DNA of 64,000 nucleotides from assembly GCF_010671605.1 (NCBI RefSeq), contig NZ_JAABOO010000001.1:992001-1056000 (forward strand), in the 5' to 3' direction. Numbering within the stretch: position 1 is the first letter of the stretch; each line of letters opens with the position of its first letter. The translations under genes and the position numbers were made by a program. The notes under the pieces are model-generated. The model searched no databases, was not told the DNA's origin, and saw only the letters and a list, made by a program, of their open reading frames with translations. Positions 9,904 through 18,721 of this stretch are shown in pieces. Source of the DNA: Leptobacterium flavescens. GTDB lineage: Bacteria > Bacteroidota > Bacteroidia > Flavobacteriales > Flavobacteriaceae.

Positions 9904-10438
9904 GGACAGGCTTCTCGCCCTTACCTGATTCCAGAAAACAAAAATTCCCGACAAAAAAGTCAGGAATCTTAATTTACTCTTTGTTGACCTACAAGGACTC
10001 CCTTCGGCTCCGCTCAGGACAGGCTTCTCGTCCTACCTGATTGCAGAAAACAAAAATTCCCGACAAAAAAGTCAGGAATCTTAATTTACTCTTTGTTGGC
10101 CTACAAGGACTCCCTTCGGCTTCGCTCAGGACAGGCTTCTCGTCCTTACCTGATCCCCGAAAACAAAAATTCCCGACAAAACTGTCAGGAATCTTATTTA
10201 CTTTCTGTTGGCCTACAAGGACTCCCTTCGGCTTCGCTCAGGACAGGCTTCTCGTCCTTACCTGATCCCCGAAAACAAAAATTCCCGACAAAACTGTCAG
10301 GAATCTTATTTACTTTCTGTTGGCCTACAAGGACTCCCTTCGGCTTCGCTCAGGACAGGCTTCTCGTCCTTACCTGATCCCCGAAAACAAAAATTCCCGA
10401 CAAAACTGTCAGGAATCTTATTTACTTTCTGTTGGCCT
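9904..10438. repeat. 112-bp tandem array copying the tRNA-Gln 3' end and terminator
   Basis: Units recur with a 112-bp period. The segment ACAAGGACTCCC begins at 9991, 10103, 10215 and 10327, and the real tRNA continues the register at 10439. Each unit carries 16 nt identical to the tRNA-Gln 3' end (GAGTCCTTGTAGGCCA on the minus strand; one copy has a mismatch), a REP-like CTTCGGCTCCGCTCAGGACAGG segment, and a minus-strand hairpin terminator of the ATTCCTGAC/GTCGGGAAT type with a T-tract. The two units farthest from the tRNA share variants, and the three nearest are almost identical, which suggests stepwise expansion from the tRNA side. Reading frames in all three phases through the array are artefacts. 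Confidence 0.95.
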
Positions 10439-10503
10439 ACAAGGACTCGAACCTTGAACGACTGAACCAAAATCAGCTGTGTTACCAATTACACCATAGG
10501 CCA
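10432..10503 (-). tRNA. tRNA-Gln (anticodon TTG)
   Basis: The minus strand folds into a cloverleaf. The acceptor stem is TGGCCTA/TAGGCCA with discriminator A. The D-arm contains GGTGTAATTGGTAACAC, the anticodon stem is GCTGA/TCAGT with loop TTTTGGT (anticodon TTG), and the T-loop is GGTTCGAGTCC. CCA is not encoded. It reads CAA and probably CAG codons. It is a single gene, followed by five hairpin terminators in the tandem array. Confidence 0.97.
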
Positions 10504-10542
10504 GGACCATTTTGCGCTATGCCTTTTCGGCAAATGCGAGTG

Positions 10543-10573
10543 CAAATTTAAGACAAACTTTTATTTGCGCAAA
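10543..10573 (-). promoter_or_regulatory. tRNA-Gln promoter
   Basis: The minus strand has TTTG (10573-10570), exactly 19 nt, then TAAATTTG (10550-10543), a perfect Bacteroidota housekeeping promoter. Transcription should begin near 10536, about 33 nt before the mature tRNA. The rest of the gap up to 10803 is AT-rich, with a possible -7 box TAAATTCG (10775-10782) for the next gene and no other gene. Confidence 0.85.
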
Positions 10574-10803
10574 TATTTTTTGTTTTTATTTCACCCCAAA
10601 ACAGTGCGCTTTTAAATTTCAATTTCAATTATTTTGATTCACAGCTATTTAATTTCCGATGACAATCTCCGGAGTGTGAAAATTAATCAGGTGAAGCTCA
10701 TTCAGATAGCTTTAAACCCCTGTACTTTGTTAAGCTTTCTTGAAAAAAATAATTTCCTTGTATTTTTATTACTAAATTCGCCCAAACATCAGAAAACAAT
10801 TCA

Positions 10804-13800
10804 ATGTTAGCAGATCAATTTAAGAAATGGAATACCATCACCGGATGGGTAGCTTTTTTTATAGCACTATTGACGTATAGCCTGACGGTTGAACCCACTG
10901 CGAGTTTCTGGGATGCAGGAGAGTATATTTCCACCTCAGCAAAACTTCAGGTAGGTCACCCTCCGGGAGCTCCTTTCTTTCAAATGCTTGGTGCCTTTTT
11001 TGCGATGTTCGCGCCCGAAGCCGAACTGGTTGCCCGAATGGTAAACTATATGTCGGTATTTTCCAGTGCCTTTACTGTGCTTTTTGTTTTCTGGACCATT
11101 ACCAATCTCGTTAGGAAATTGATCGGCGGGAGTGAAGAATTCACAAATAACAATGCTATAGCTGTTCTTGGAAGCGGAATGGTAGGTGCGCTGGCACTTA
11201 CTTTTTCAGACAGTTTCTGGTTTAATGCGGTAGAGACAGAGGTATATGCTATGTCTAGCCTTATCATGTCCCTGCAATTATGGCTCGGGCTACGCTGGAT
11301 AGATGAAATAGATACGCCCAGAGGGAATCGCTGGCTGGTTCTGATAGCCTTTGTAATTGGACTTACCTTCGGAATCCAGTTTATGGGCTTCCTGGCAATC
11401 CCTTCTATCGGACTACTCTATTACTTTAAAAAATACAAGACCGTAACGGTCAAGAATTTTCTCCTGGCAAATATTGCCGTAGTGGCTCTTTTGATGTTTG
11501 TTTACAAGTTTTCACTTACCTATGTATTGAAAATATTCAGCTGGGGAGAACTGTTCTTTGTAAACTCGGTCGGACTTCCGTTTAATTCAGGAACCATTAT
11601 AATCCTTCTTCTTTTTATTGGTCTTTTCTATTACGGATTGAGATATACGCGAAAGAAGAATTTGAATATGGCCAATACGGTTGTATTATGCCTTCTCTTT
11701 ATGTTTATAGGATTTTCTTCCTGGTTGATGCTACCGATACGTGCAAATGCCAATGTGGTGATCAATGAGAACGATCCGGCAGATGCAAGAGCACTGCTCG
11801 CTTATTACAACAGGGAACAATATCCCGGGGTAGACAGTCCTGTTTACGGGAGTATGTATTCTGAAATGTTTGCAGGTCAGGATGAGGACGATCCTTATAA
11901 AGATGATAAACCCAAATATGAGCGGGATGAAAAAACCGGCAAATACTTTATCGTTAACAAATACAAAGACGCTTTACCGCAATTCGATAAAAAACACACC
12001 GGCCTTATGCCGAGAATGTGGAGTTCGGAACATGCCGAGAACTATATGGCTTTTGTAAAGCCTCTCGATTTCAGGATAAAATCGGACTATCTGCAAAACA
12101 ATGATCTTCGTGCAGCAGTGAATGAGTTTAAAGCTGATTTTGATTCCGGAAAGAGAGATACCGAAGATTACGTATCCTTCCTGAGACAGTTCGGAGAATA
12201 TATCGAGGTACAACCGCCATCACTAATGGATAATCTTAAATTCCTGTTTGAATACCAATTCGGTTATATGTACTGGCGATATTTTATGTGGAATTTTGTC
12301 GGGAAACAGGATGATATTCAGGGAAAATATGACAACCACGGAAACTGGTTGAGCGGGATAGGTTTTATAGACAGTATGAGGCTGGGACCTCAAAAGAACC
12401 TTCCGTCGGATGTAAAGAATAATAAAGGAAGGAACACCTATTACTTCCTGCCTCTTATTCTGGGGCTTATAGGCCTTATTTTCCAATTTAAGAAAGACAG
12501 GAAACAATTCTGGGTATTGTTGGTGTTTTTTCTGTTTACAGGACTTGCCATTCAGTTCTACACCAATGTACGACCTTTCGAACCGAGAGAACGGGATTAC
12601 TCTCTGGTTGGTTCCTTCTACGTCTTCACTCTGTGGATAGGTATAGGGGTTTATGCGCTCTTTGATGAATTTAAAAAGCTATTAAAACCAAAGATCCTGG
12701 CACCTGCGGTAAGTGCTATCTGTCTGCTGGCCGTTCCAACAGTAATGGCATATCAGAACTGGGATGATCATGACCGTTCCAATAAATACACGGCTCAATC
12801 ATTAGCCAAATCCTATCTGGATTCGGTTCAGGAAGATGCAGATGCCATTATTTTCTCTATCGGAGACAACGATACTTTTGCATTGTGGTATGCACAGGAA
12901 ATAGAGGGCTACCGGACCGATGTAAGAACAATAAACACCAGTCTTTTTGCTACGGACTGGTATATAGATCAGATGAAAAGGCAGGCTTACAGCAGTTCGC
13001 CGATCCCTTCGCAGTTAACTCATGACAAATACGCCTGGGGAATCCGGGATGCCATTAAGTTTGAACCTCTGGTTGAAAGCACGTGGAACATTAAAGATTT
13101 TATGAACTGGGTGGGTAGTGATGATCCGAAAACCAAATACGCTCATATCGTTAGGCAATTCGGAGGTGATCCTAACAGTCTGCCGGAAGGAGATCAGGAA
13201 ATGGTATACTTCCCAACCAATAAAGTACGTATTCCGGTTAACAAGGAAAATGTATTAAAAAGCGGACTGGTAAAAGAAAAAGACAGCGCACTCATTGTAG
13301 ATTATATTGATGTGGAGCTTCCAAGAAGTTATATTACCAAGAACAGATTACTGATGCTCGACATTATTGCCAACAACGACTGGAAACGTCCAATTTATTT
13401 TACGGGAGGAAGTTTTGACAAGGCTGAGTATATCTGGATGAAGGATTACCTTCAATTGGATGGCCTGGTATATAAACTGGTACCGATAAAAACACCGATA
13501 GAGCGTGGCAATCCTTTTGAAATGGGAAGAATAGACGCCGATCTGATGTATGATGTCGTTATGAAATGGAAATGGGGTAATTCGGGAGATCCGAATATAT
13601 ATCACGATCCGGAGACCCGTAAAAACAGTATTTCCTACAGGAGCAATATGGCCCGACTGGTGGAAGAACTGATCAAGGAAGGAAAGAACAAGAAAGCCGA
13701 AGATATCCTGGACCTGGCCATGGAGAAAATGCCGGTAGATAATTTTGGATATTACGTATTCCTGGAGCCTTACGTTGAAGGGTATTACAAGGTAGGCCAA

Positions 13801-14043
13801 AAGGAAAAAGCCAGAGAGATCTATAAGGATGTTGCTGAGAAGTATCAGGAAAGCCTGAACTACTACAGTCAGTTAGATCTTGACAAACAATACGATCACG
13901 TTTCCGATATTATAACCGATGTTGAAAGATACAGAGGTCTACTGGATATTGTGATTGCCAATGATGACGAGACCTTTGGAAGGGATCAGGTAGAGAAATT
14001 CAATACCTATCTTAAACAATTCAGTCATTTTTACGACGAATAA
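10804..14043 (+). CDS. DUF2723 multi-pass membrane protein, GT-C-like glycosyltransferase candidate (copy 1)
   Basis: The 1079-residue protein opens with a membrane span and the segment TVEPTASFWDAGEYI, whose acidic pair sits in the first extracytoplasmic loop as in GT-C glycosyltransferases. About ten hydrophobic spans follow to residue ~330, with a second cluster around 550-660 that includes RPFEPRERDYSLVGSFY. The soluble C-terminal region (about 680-1079) contains PIYFTGGSFD and ends in TPR-like helices. DUF2723 proteins are characteristic of Bacteroidota and have been grouped with protein O-glycosyltransferases (CAZy GT117), though the role here is inferred. It is followed by its own terminator and a close paralogue, so the pair arose by tandem duplication. 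Confidence 0.85.
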   Translation: MLADQFKKWNTITGWVAFFIALLTYSLTVEPTASFWDAGEYISTSAKLQVGHPPGAPFFQMLGAFFAMFAPEAELVARMVNYMSVFSSAFTVLFVFWTITNLVRKLIGGSEEFTNNNAIAVLGSGMVGALALTFSDSFWFNAVETEVYAMSSLIMSLQLWLGLRWIDEIDTPRGNRWLVLIAFVIGLTFGIQFMGFLAIPSIGLLYYFKKYKTVTVKNFLLANIAVVALLMFVYKFSLTYVLKIFSWGELFFVNSVGLPFNSGTIIILLLFIGLFYYGLRYTRKKNLNMANTVVLCLLFMFIGFSSWLMLPIRANANVVINENDPADARALLAYYNREQYPGVDSPVYGSMYSEMFAGQDEDDPYKDDKPKYERDEKTGKYFIVNKYKDALPQFDKKHTGLMPRMWSSEHAENYMAFVKPLDFRIKSDYLQNNDLRAAVNEFKADFDSGKRDTEDYVSFLRQFGEYIEVQPPSLMDNLKFLFEYQFGYMYWRYFMWNFVGKQDDIQGKYDNHGNWLSGIGFIDSMRLGPQKNLPSDVKNNKGRNTYYFLPLILGLIGLIFQFKKDRKQFWVLLVFFLFTGLAIQFYTNVRPFEPRERDYSLVGSFYVFTLWIGIGVYALFDEFKKLLKPKILAPAVSAICLLAVPTVMAYQNWDDHDRSNKYTAQSLAKSYLDSVQEDADAIIFSIGDNDTFALWYAQEIEGYRTDVRTINTSLFATDWYIDQMKRQAYSSSPIPSQLTHDKYAWGIRDAIKFEPLVESTWNIKDFMNWVGSDDPKTKYAHIVRQFGGDPNSLPEGDQEMVYFPTNKVRIPVNKENVLKSGLVKEKDSALIVDYIDVELPRSYITKNRLLMLDIIANNDWKRPIYFTGGSFDKAEYIWMKDYLQLDGLVYKLVPIKTPIERGNPFEMGRIDADLMYDVVMKWKWGNSGDPNIYHDPETRKNSISYRSNMARLVEELIKEGKNKKAEDILDLAMEKMPVDNFGYYVFLEPYVEGYYKVGQKEKAREIYKDVAEKYQESLNYYSQLDLDKQYDHVSDIITDVERYRGLLDIVIANDDETFGRDQVEKFNTYLKQFSHFYDE

Positions 14044-14066
14044 GACTCTTTAAAGCAACATATTAG

Positions 14067-14107
14067 AGGCGTTAAGTTTTTCTTAAAGTGAAACTTAACG
14101 CCTTTTT
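14067..14107 (+). terminator. Rho-independent terminator
   Basis: A 13-bp perfect stem (AGGCGTTAAGTTT with AAACTTAACGCCT) followed by TTTTATT separates the two DUF2723 genes and implies separate transcription. Confidence 0.92.
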
Positions 14108-14144
14108 ATTGTTATTTTAGTGGAACAACCTAATTCTCTTAAAA

Positions 14145-17100
14145 ATGCCGGAACATCAACTAAAAAAATGGAACACCATTATCGGATGGGTCGTATTCCT
14201 GATCGCTTTTGTTACCTATTCCCTTACCGTAGAACCCACTGCCAGTTTCTGGGATTGCAGTGAGTATATAACCACCTCTTCCAAATTACAGGTAGGACAC
14301 CCTCCGGGGGCTCCCCTCTTTCAGATGATGGGTGCTTTTTTCTCTGTTTTTGCCACAGAAGCAGATCAGATCGCGAAAATGGTAAACTATGTATCGGTAA
14401 GTTCGAGTGCTCTTACCATTATGCTGCTGTTCTGGATCATTACCAACCTCCTGAAAAAACTAGCGGTAAAAGACGGGCCGATAACAATATCCAAAGCAGT
14501 GGCAATTATAAGCGGTGGACTCACAGGAGCTCTTGCACTGACCTTTTCAGATACTTTCTGGTTCAGTGCGGTGGAAGCCGAAGTATACGCCATGGCCGTT
14601 CTTTTTATGGCACTTATGTTCTGGCTGGCTCTTAAATGGATCGATGAAACAGACAGCCCCAGAGCCAACAGATGGTTAATCCTTATTGCCCTGGTAACCG
14701 GCCTTTCATTCGGAGTTCATTTTATGGCCTTACTTACCATTCCGGCTATTTTTATGCTTTACTTTTTTAAGACCAGAGGAAAGATCACCATAAAATCCTT
14801 CATCCTTGCCAATGCGCTATCGGCAGGGGTTCTTTTATTTATTTTCAAATTAATGATGCCATCGGCATTAAAGTTCTTCGGATATATGGAGGTCTATTTT
14901 GTAAACTCTATAGGACTTCCCTTTAATTCCGGGACCATTATAGCCGCTCTGTTACTGATCGGTGCGTTTTATCTGGGATTGCGATATACCCGAAAGAAAG
15001 CCTATGTTAATGCCAACACCCTTATCCTGTGTACGGCATTTATTTTTATCGGTTTTTCTTCCTGGTTAATGATCCCCATCAGGGCAAATTCGGGAGTGAC
15101 CATTAACCTGTTCAATCCTTCTGATGCCCGTCAGTTGCTGGCTTATTACAACCTGGAGCAATATCCTGAAAACCCCTTATTACATGGTCCTTTATATACT
15201 GATATGTTTGCAGGTAACGATCCAGATAACCCAAGCAAGGACGATAAGCCCAAATACGAGAGGGATGAAGAAAACGGTAAATACATTATAGTTAACAAAT
15301 ACAAAGATGCTTTACGCGCACCTCATAAGGATCATATGATCTTTTTACCAAGAATGTGGAGTCGGGAACACGCAGAAAATTATATGGCTTTCGGTGGTGC
15401 TCCGGCCATTAAGATCAAGCCGGAATACGCTAATCAGGCAGAACTGAGATCGGCAATCAATAAAATGTATTTCGATGTCAGGAACGGCAATATAAGTGAA
15501 GAACGTTATATCGGTTTTATTAAGGAATTCAGGGAGTATATCGAGGTAGAACGCCCCAGTCTGATGCAAAACCTGAACTATTTATTCGAATATCAGATCG
15601 GTTATATGTACTGGCGTTATTTTATGTGGAATTTTAGCGGAAGACAGGATGATATACAGGGCGAATACAATAATCACGGAAACTGGTTAAGCGGAATTGA
15701 TCTTATTGACAGTCGGCGCCTGGGTTCTCAGAAGAACCTTCCGTCGGATATTAGGAACAATAAGGCCAGGAACACCTATTATCTGCTACCACTTATACTC
15801 GGGCTTTTCGGTTTTGTTTTTCAGCTGAGAAAAGACCCGAAGCGGTTATGGGTCCTGACCAGCCTCTTCCTCTTTACGGGGATCGCCTTAAAACTCTATT
15901 TGAATGAACGTCCTTTTGAACCCAGAGAAAGGGATTATGCCCTCGTAGGTTCCTTTTACGTGTTTACTATTTGGATAGGAATAGGAGCTTATATGCTGAT
16001 CAATGAATTACAAAAGCTATTGTCGTATAGGGTAATGACACCGGTGCTTACCGGAATTGGCCTGTTAACCGTGCCTACCTTAATGGCTTATCAGAACTGG
16101 GACGATCACGATCGATCCAATAGGTATACGGCCCAGGCCATGGCCAGATCTTTTTTGGATTCCATACAGGAAAATAAAGGATCCATCCTGTTTACTGCCG
16201 GCGATAATGACACCTATGCCCTGTGGTATGCACAGGAAGTCGAAGGTTACAGAAGAGATGTAAAAACCGTTAATTCGAGCAGCCTCCTTTCTGCCGACTG
16301 GCATATAGATCAGGTAAAACGAAGGTCATATGAAAGTGAGGGTATCCCCTCTCAACTCACCCACAAACAATACGCATGGGGAGTACGGGATATTATACGC
16401 TATGAAGAGCTTACCGATTCTATATGGAGCATTAAGGATTTTATGAACTGGGTTTCGAGTGATGATCCCAAGACGAAATACGGGCATCTGGTTAAACAAT
16501 TTGGAGGAGACCCTAATGAGCTTGCCGAAAGTGATCAGGATATGGTGTACTATCCCACCAATAAGATCAGGATCCCGGTCAATAAGGAAAATGTGATGAA
16601 AAGCGGTATTGTGAAAGAAAAAGACAAACACCTTATTGTCGATTATATAGATATTGAACTTCCTAAAAGCTACCTCACCAAGAACAGATTATTGATGCTG
16701 GACATCCTTGCCAATAACGACTGGAAACGACCACTCTATTTTGTAGGCGGCACTTCCGATCCTGCAGAGTATATCTGGTTAAAGGATTACCTGCAGCTGG
16801 ACGGCCTGGTTTATAAGCTGGTTCCTATAAAAACCCCGGTAGCAGAGAACAGTCCTTTCGATCTCGGGCGTATCGATACGGAACTCATGTACGATACCAT
16901 TATGAAATGGTCATGGGGTAATTCGGGACATCCCGATGTTTATCACGATCCTCGTACCAGGGTAAATGGCATTACATACCGTAACAGTATGGCGAGGCTG
17001 GTTGAAAAGCTTATCGAAGAAGGGAAGAATGAAAAAGCAGTGCATATCATGGATCTGGCCATGGAAAAAATGCCGATTGACCAGTATGGATATTATGTTT

Positions 17101-17393
17101 TTCTGGAACCGTATATAGAAGGTTATTATCAGGTGGGAGAAAAAGAAAAAGCCAGGAATATCTACCATAAATTAACTCATAAATACAGGGAATACCTCGA
17201 TTATTACGCAGACCTGGACCTTGAAATGCAATACAGCATGGGCTCTGATATCGTTTCTAAAATAGAGTATTACAGAAACCTCCTGAGTATCATGGCCAAA
17301 TATGAAGAAGAAAATTTTGCAAGGAAGGAGATCGATCTGTTTAATAATTATCTGGAAAAATTTCTGCATTTTTACAGAAGGGAAAATCAATAA
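14145..17393 (+). CDS. DUF2723 multi-pass membrane protein, GT-C-like glycosyltransferase candidate (copy 2)
   Basis: The 1082-residue protein aligns with copy 1 over its full length. Shared blocks include KKWNTI-GWV, TVEPTASFWD, QVGHPPGAP, RPFEPRERDY and NNDWKRP. In the first loop copy 1 has WDAGEYI and this copy has WDCSEYI, so the Asp and Glu are kept while the flanking residues differ. Membrane topology and the TPR-like C-terminus are the same. It starts 40 bp after the terminator of copy 1. It is probably linked to the deacetylase gene 12 bp downstream, which suggests a shared role in envelope glycan or glycoprotein processing. Substrate specificity cannot be read from the sequence. Confidence 0.85.
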   Translation: MPEHQLKKWNTIIGWVVFLIAFVTYSLTVEPTASFWDCSEYITTSSKLQVGHPPGAPLFQMMGAFFSVFATEADQIAKMVNYVSVSSSALTIMLLFWIITNLLKKLAVKDGPITISKAVAIISGGLTGALALTFSDTFWFSAVEAEVYAMAVLFMALMFWLALKWIDETDSPRANRWLILIALVTGLSFGVHFMALLTIPAIFMLYFFKTRGKITIKSFILANALSAGVLLFIFKLMMPSALKFFGYMEVYFVNSIGLPFNSGTIIAALLLIGAFYLGLRYTRKKAYVNANTLILCTAFIFIGFSSWLMIPIRANSGVTINLFNPSDARQLLAYYNLEQYPENPLLHGPLYTDMFAGNDPDNPSKDDKPKYERDEENGKYIIVNKYKDALRAPHKDHMIFLPRMWSREHAENYMAFGGAPAIKIKPEYANQAELRSAINKMYFDVRNGNISEERYIGFIKEFREYIEVERPSLMQNLNYLFEYQIGYMYWRYFMWNFSGRQDDIQGEYNNHGNWLSGIDLIDSRRLGSQKNLPSDIRNNKARNTYYLLPLILGLFGFVFQLRKDPKRLWVLTSLFLFTGIALKLYLNERPFEPRERDYALVGSFYVFTIWIGIGAYMLINELQKLLSYRVMTPVLTGIGLLTVPTLMAYQNWDDHDRSNRYTAQAMARSFLDSIQENKGSILFTAGDNDTYALWYAQEVEGYRRDVKTVNSSSLLSADWHIDQVKRRSYESEGIPSQLTHKQYAWGVRDIIRYEELTDSIWSIKDFMNWVSSDDPKTKYGHLVKQFGGDPNELAESDQDMVYYPTNKIRIPVNKENVMKSGIVKEKDKHLIVDYIDIELPKSYLTKNRLLMLDILANNDWKRPLYFVGGTSDPAEYIWLKDYLQLDGLVYKLVPIKTPVAENSPFDLGRIDTELMYDTIMKWSWGNSGHPDVYHDPRTRVNGITYRNSMARLVEKLIEEGKNEKAVHIMDLAMEKMPIDQYGYYVFLEPYIEGYYQVGEKEKARNIYHKLTHKYREYLDYYADLDLEMQYSMGSDIVSKIEYYRNLLSIMAKYEEENFARKEIDLFNNYLEKFLHFYRRENQ

Positions 17394-17405
17394 AATAAAA
17401 GATCT

Positions 17406-18026
17406 ATGCTATCTGTCCCTGCCAGGACTCCGTGGTTGGTAAAGAAGTTATTTCCTTCCTATATATGGAATAAAGGAAAAGAGGAAAAGTGCATCTATCT
17501 CAGCTTTGATGACGGTCCGACACCCGAAATTACCGAATGGGTGTTAAATACTCTCCGGGAGTACAATGCTCAGGCTACTTTTTTCTGCATAGGTAAGAAT
17601 GTAGAACTATATCCGGAGATCTATAAAAAGATCCTTGATGAAGGGCACAAGACAGGAAACCATACTCAAAACCATCTGAAAGGATGGAAAACCTCAACTT
17701 CCGATTATCTGGAAAATATTGCGGAAGCGTCATCTTATATCAGTTCCAATCTCTTCCGCCCTCCTTACGGGCGGATCACTTCTTCTCAGGCGAAGGCCCT
17801 TCAAAAACAAGGATACAGTATTATAATGTGGGATGTGCTTGCCAAAGATTGGGATCGTTCGATCTCTCAAGAAAAATGTGCAGAGAATGTCCTGAAAAAC
17901 GCCAGGGAAGGCAGCATTATAGTTTTTCACGACAGTATAAAAGCCGAAAAGAATATGAAATATGCCTTACGGGCTACACTAGACCATTTCAGCAAAAAAG
18001 GTTATTGTTTTAAGGCGTTGGGTTAG
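17406..18026 (+). CDS. Polysaccharide deacetylase family protein (NodB domain)
   Basis: The 206-residue protein is a carbohydrate esterase 4 NodB domain. Motif 1 is SFDDG (Asp35, Asp36), motif 2 HTQNH (His86, His90) and motif 3 RPPYGR near 118-123. The later motifs appear as WDVLAKDW and IIVFHDS. The metal-binding Asp-His-His triad is intact, so the protein should be an active metal-dependent N- or O-deacetylase. There is no clear signal peptide, so it is either cytoplasmic or exported by another route. It follows DUF2723 copy 2 by 12 bp and probably shares its transcript. Its stop codon runs into a GT-rich intergenic repeat. Confidence 0.9.
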   Translation: MLSVPARTPWLVKKLFPSYIWNKGKEEKCIYLSFDDGPTPEITEWVLNTLREYNAQATFFCIGKNVELYPEIYKKILDEGHKTGNHTQNHLKGWKTSTSDYLENIAEASSYISSNLFRPPYGRITSSQAKALQKQGYSIIMWDVLAKDWDRSISQEKCAENVLKNAREGSIIVFHDSIKAEKNMKYALRATLDHFSKKGYCFKALG

Positions 18027-18260
18027 TTAGTTGGTGGTTGGTGGTTGCTAGTTGATGGTTGGTGGTTGCTGGTTGATGGTTGTTGGTTCCAAGCTATTAG
18101 CTTTTCTCTAAAGCTTCGGACTATAGAGATTATTTGTCATCTCGAGCATCTCGACTTCGCTCGATACAGGCTCGTCGAGAGATGGATTTTGAGATTCGAT
18201 TGTTCGATTTGGAAATTAGTTGATGAGAATTGAACATTTAGAACTCAACATTCAACATTT
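18027..18260. repeat. GT-rich repeat block and REP-like palindrome
   Basis: Directly after the deacetylase stop there are about 70 bp of degenerate GTTGGTGGTTGCT repeats. The same sequence type follows the MMPL gene stop at 60670. An imperfect palindrome, CTCGAGCATCTCGACTTCG with CTCGTCGAGAGATG, follows at 18138-18184. No gene is supported here. Confidence 0.75.
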
Positions 18261-18333
18261 CTAATGGCTAATGGCTAATGGCTAATGGCTAATGGCTAAT
18301 GGCTAATGGCTAATGGCTAATGGCTAATGGCTA
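18261..18333. repeat. CTAATGG heptanucleotide tandem repeat (10.4 copies)
   Basis: Ten perfect copies of CTAATGG plus CTA run without interruption and end six bases before the stop codon of the thioredoxin-fold gene. Perfect short arrays of this kind are slippage-prone. The array lies downstream of both flanking genes, so length changes would not shift a reading frame unless a stop codon were lost. Confidence 0.97.
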
Positions 18334-18339
18334 AAAATA

Positions 18340-18636
18340 CTAAACGTATTCCTGGAGGAGGCCGATAAGAGTGTTGGCATCCTGCTCTCCGCTTTGGCGC
18401 CAGACCATCTCTCCGTTTTTGTAGATCATCAAAGTAGGCAGGCCTTTTACGCGCAATGCTTCGGCCAGTTCCGTATTCTTATCAACATCGATCTTGATCA
18501 CCTTTGCTTTATCTCCCATCGCCGCCGCCACGTCTCTTAAAACCGCATGCATATTCTTGGCAGCTTCATTCCAATCCGTATAGAAATCCAACAACACGGG
18601 AATGCTGATATCTATTAATTCGCCAAACTTTGACAT
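18340..18636 (-). CDS. Thioredoxin-fold protein lacking the CxxC active site
   Basis: The 98-residue protein has the thioredoxin layout: VLLDFYTDW before the active site, VIKIDVDKN in the middle strand, and the cis-proline loop GLPTLMIY (Pro67) followed by the final strand and helix. Where thioredoxin has WCGPCK, this protein has WNEAAK (residues 22-27), and there are no cysteines anywhere. It therefore cannot perform dithiol exchange and is better seen as a binding or chaperone-like relative. The gene is monocistronic, with a leader of about 85 bp upstream and the heptamer array downstream. The fold call is firm; the function is unknown. Confidence 0.88.
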   Translation of the reverse strand: MSKFGELIDISIPVLLDFYTDWNEAAKNMHAVLRDVAAAMGDKAKVIKIDVDKNTELAEALRVKGLPTLMIYKNGEMVWRQSGEQDANTLIGLLQEYV

Positions 18637-18721
18637 ATGTATATAATTTTTAACAAATTAATAGTTCAAATGTAATAAAAAAAGCCTAATAATAGATAAA
18701 CTCTATCTTTTTAAGAAAAGC

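Noticed and set aside
9904-10438. Possible CRISPR array
   Set aside because: The units are uniform 112-bp tandem copies with no unique spacers, and no cas gene is present.
10041-10488. Overlapping open frames of 60-94 codons in several phases with repeated FSSLPDPRKQKFPTKL-type peptides
   Set aside because: They arise from the 112-bp tandem repeat, whose length is not a multiple of three. They run over the tRNA gene and have no start context or homology.
18045-18233. 62-codon frame after the deacetylase
   Set aside because: It reads through GT-rich and REP-like repeats and has a composition (many W, L, V) set by the repeat.
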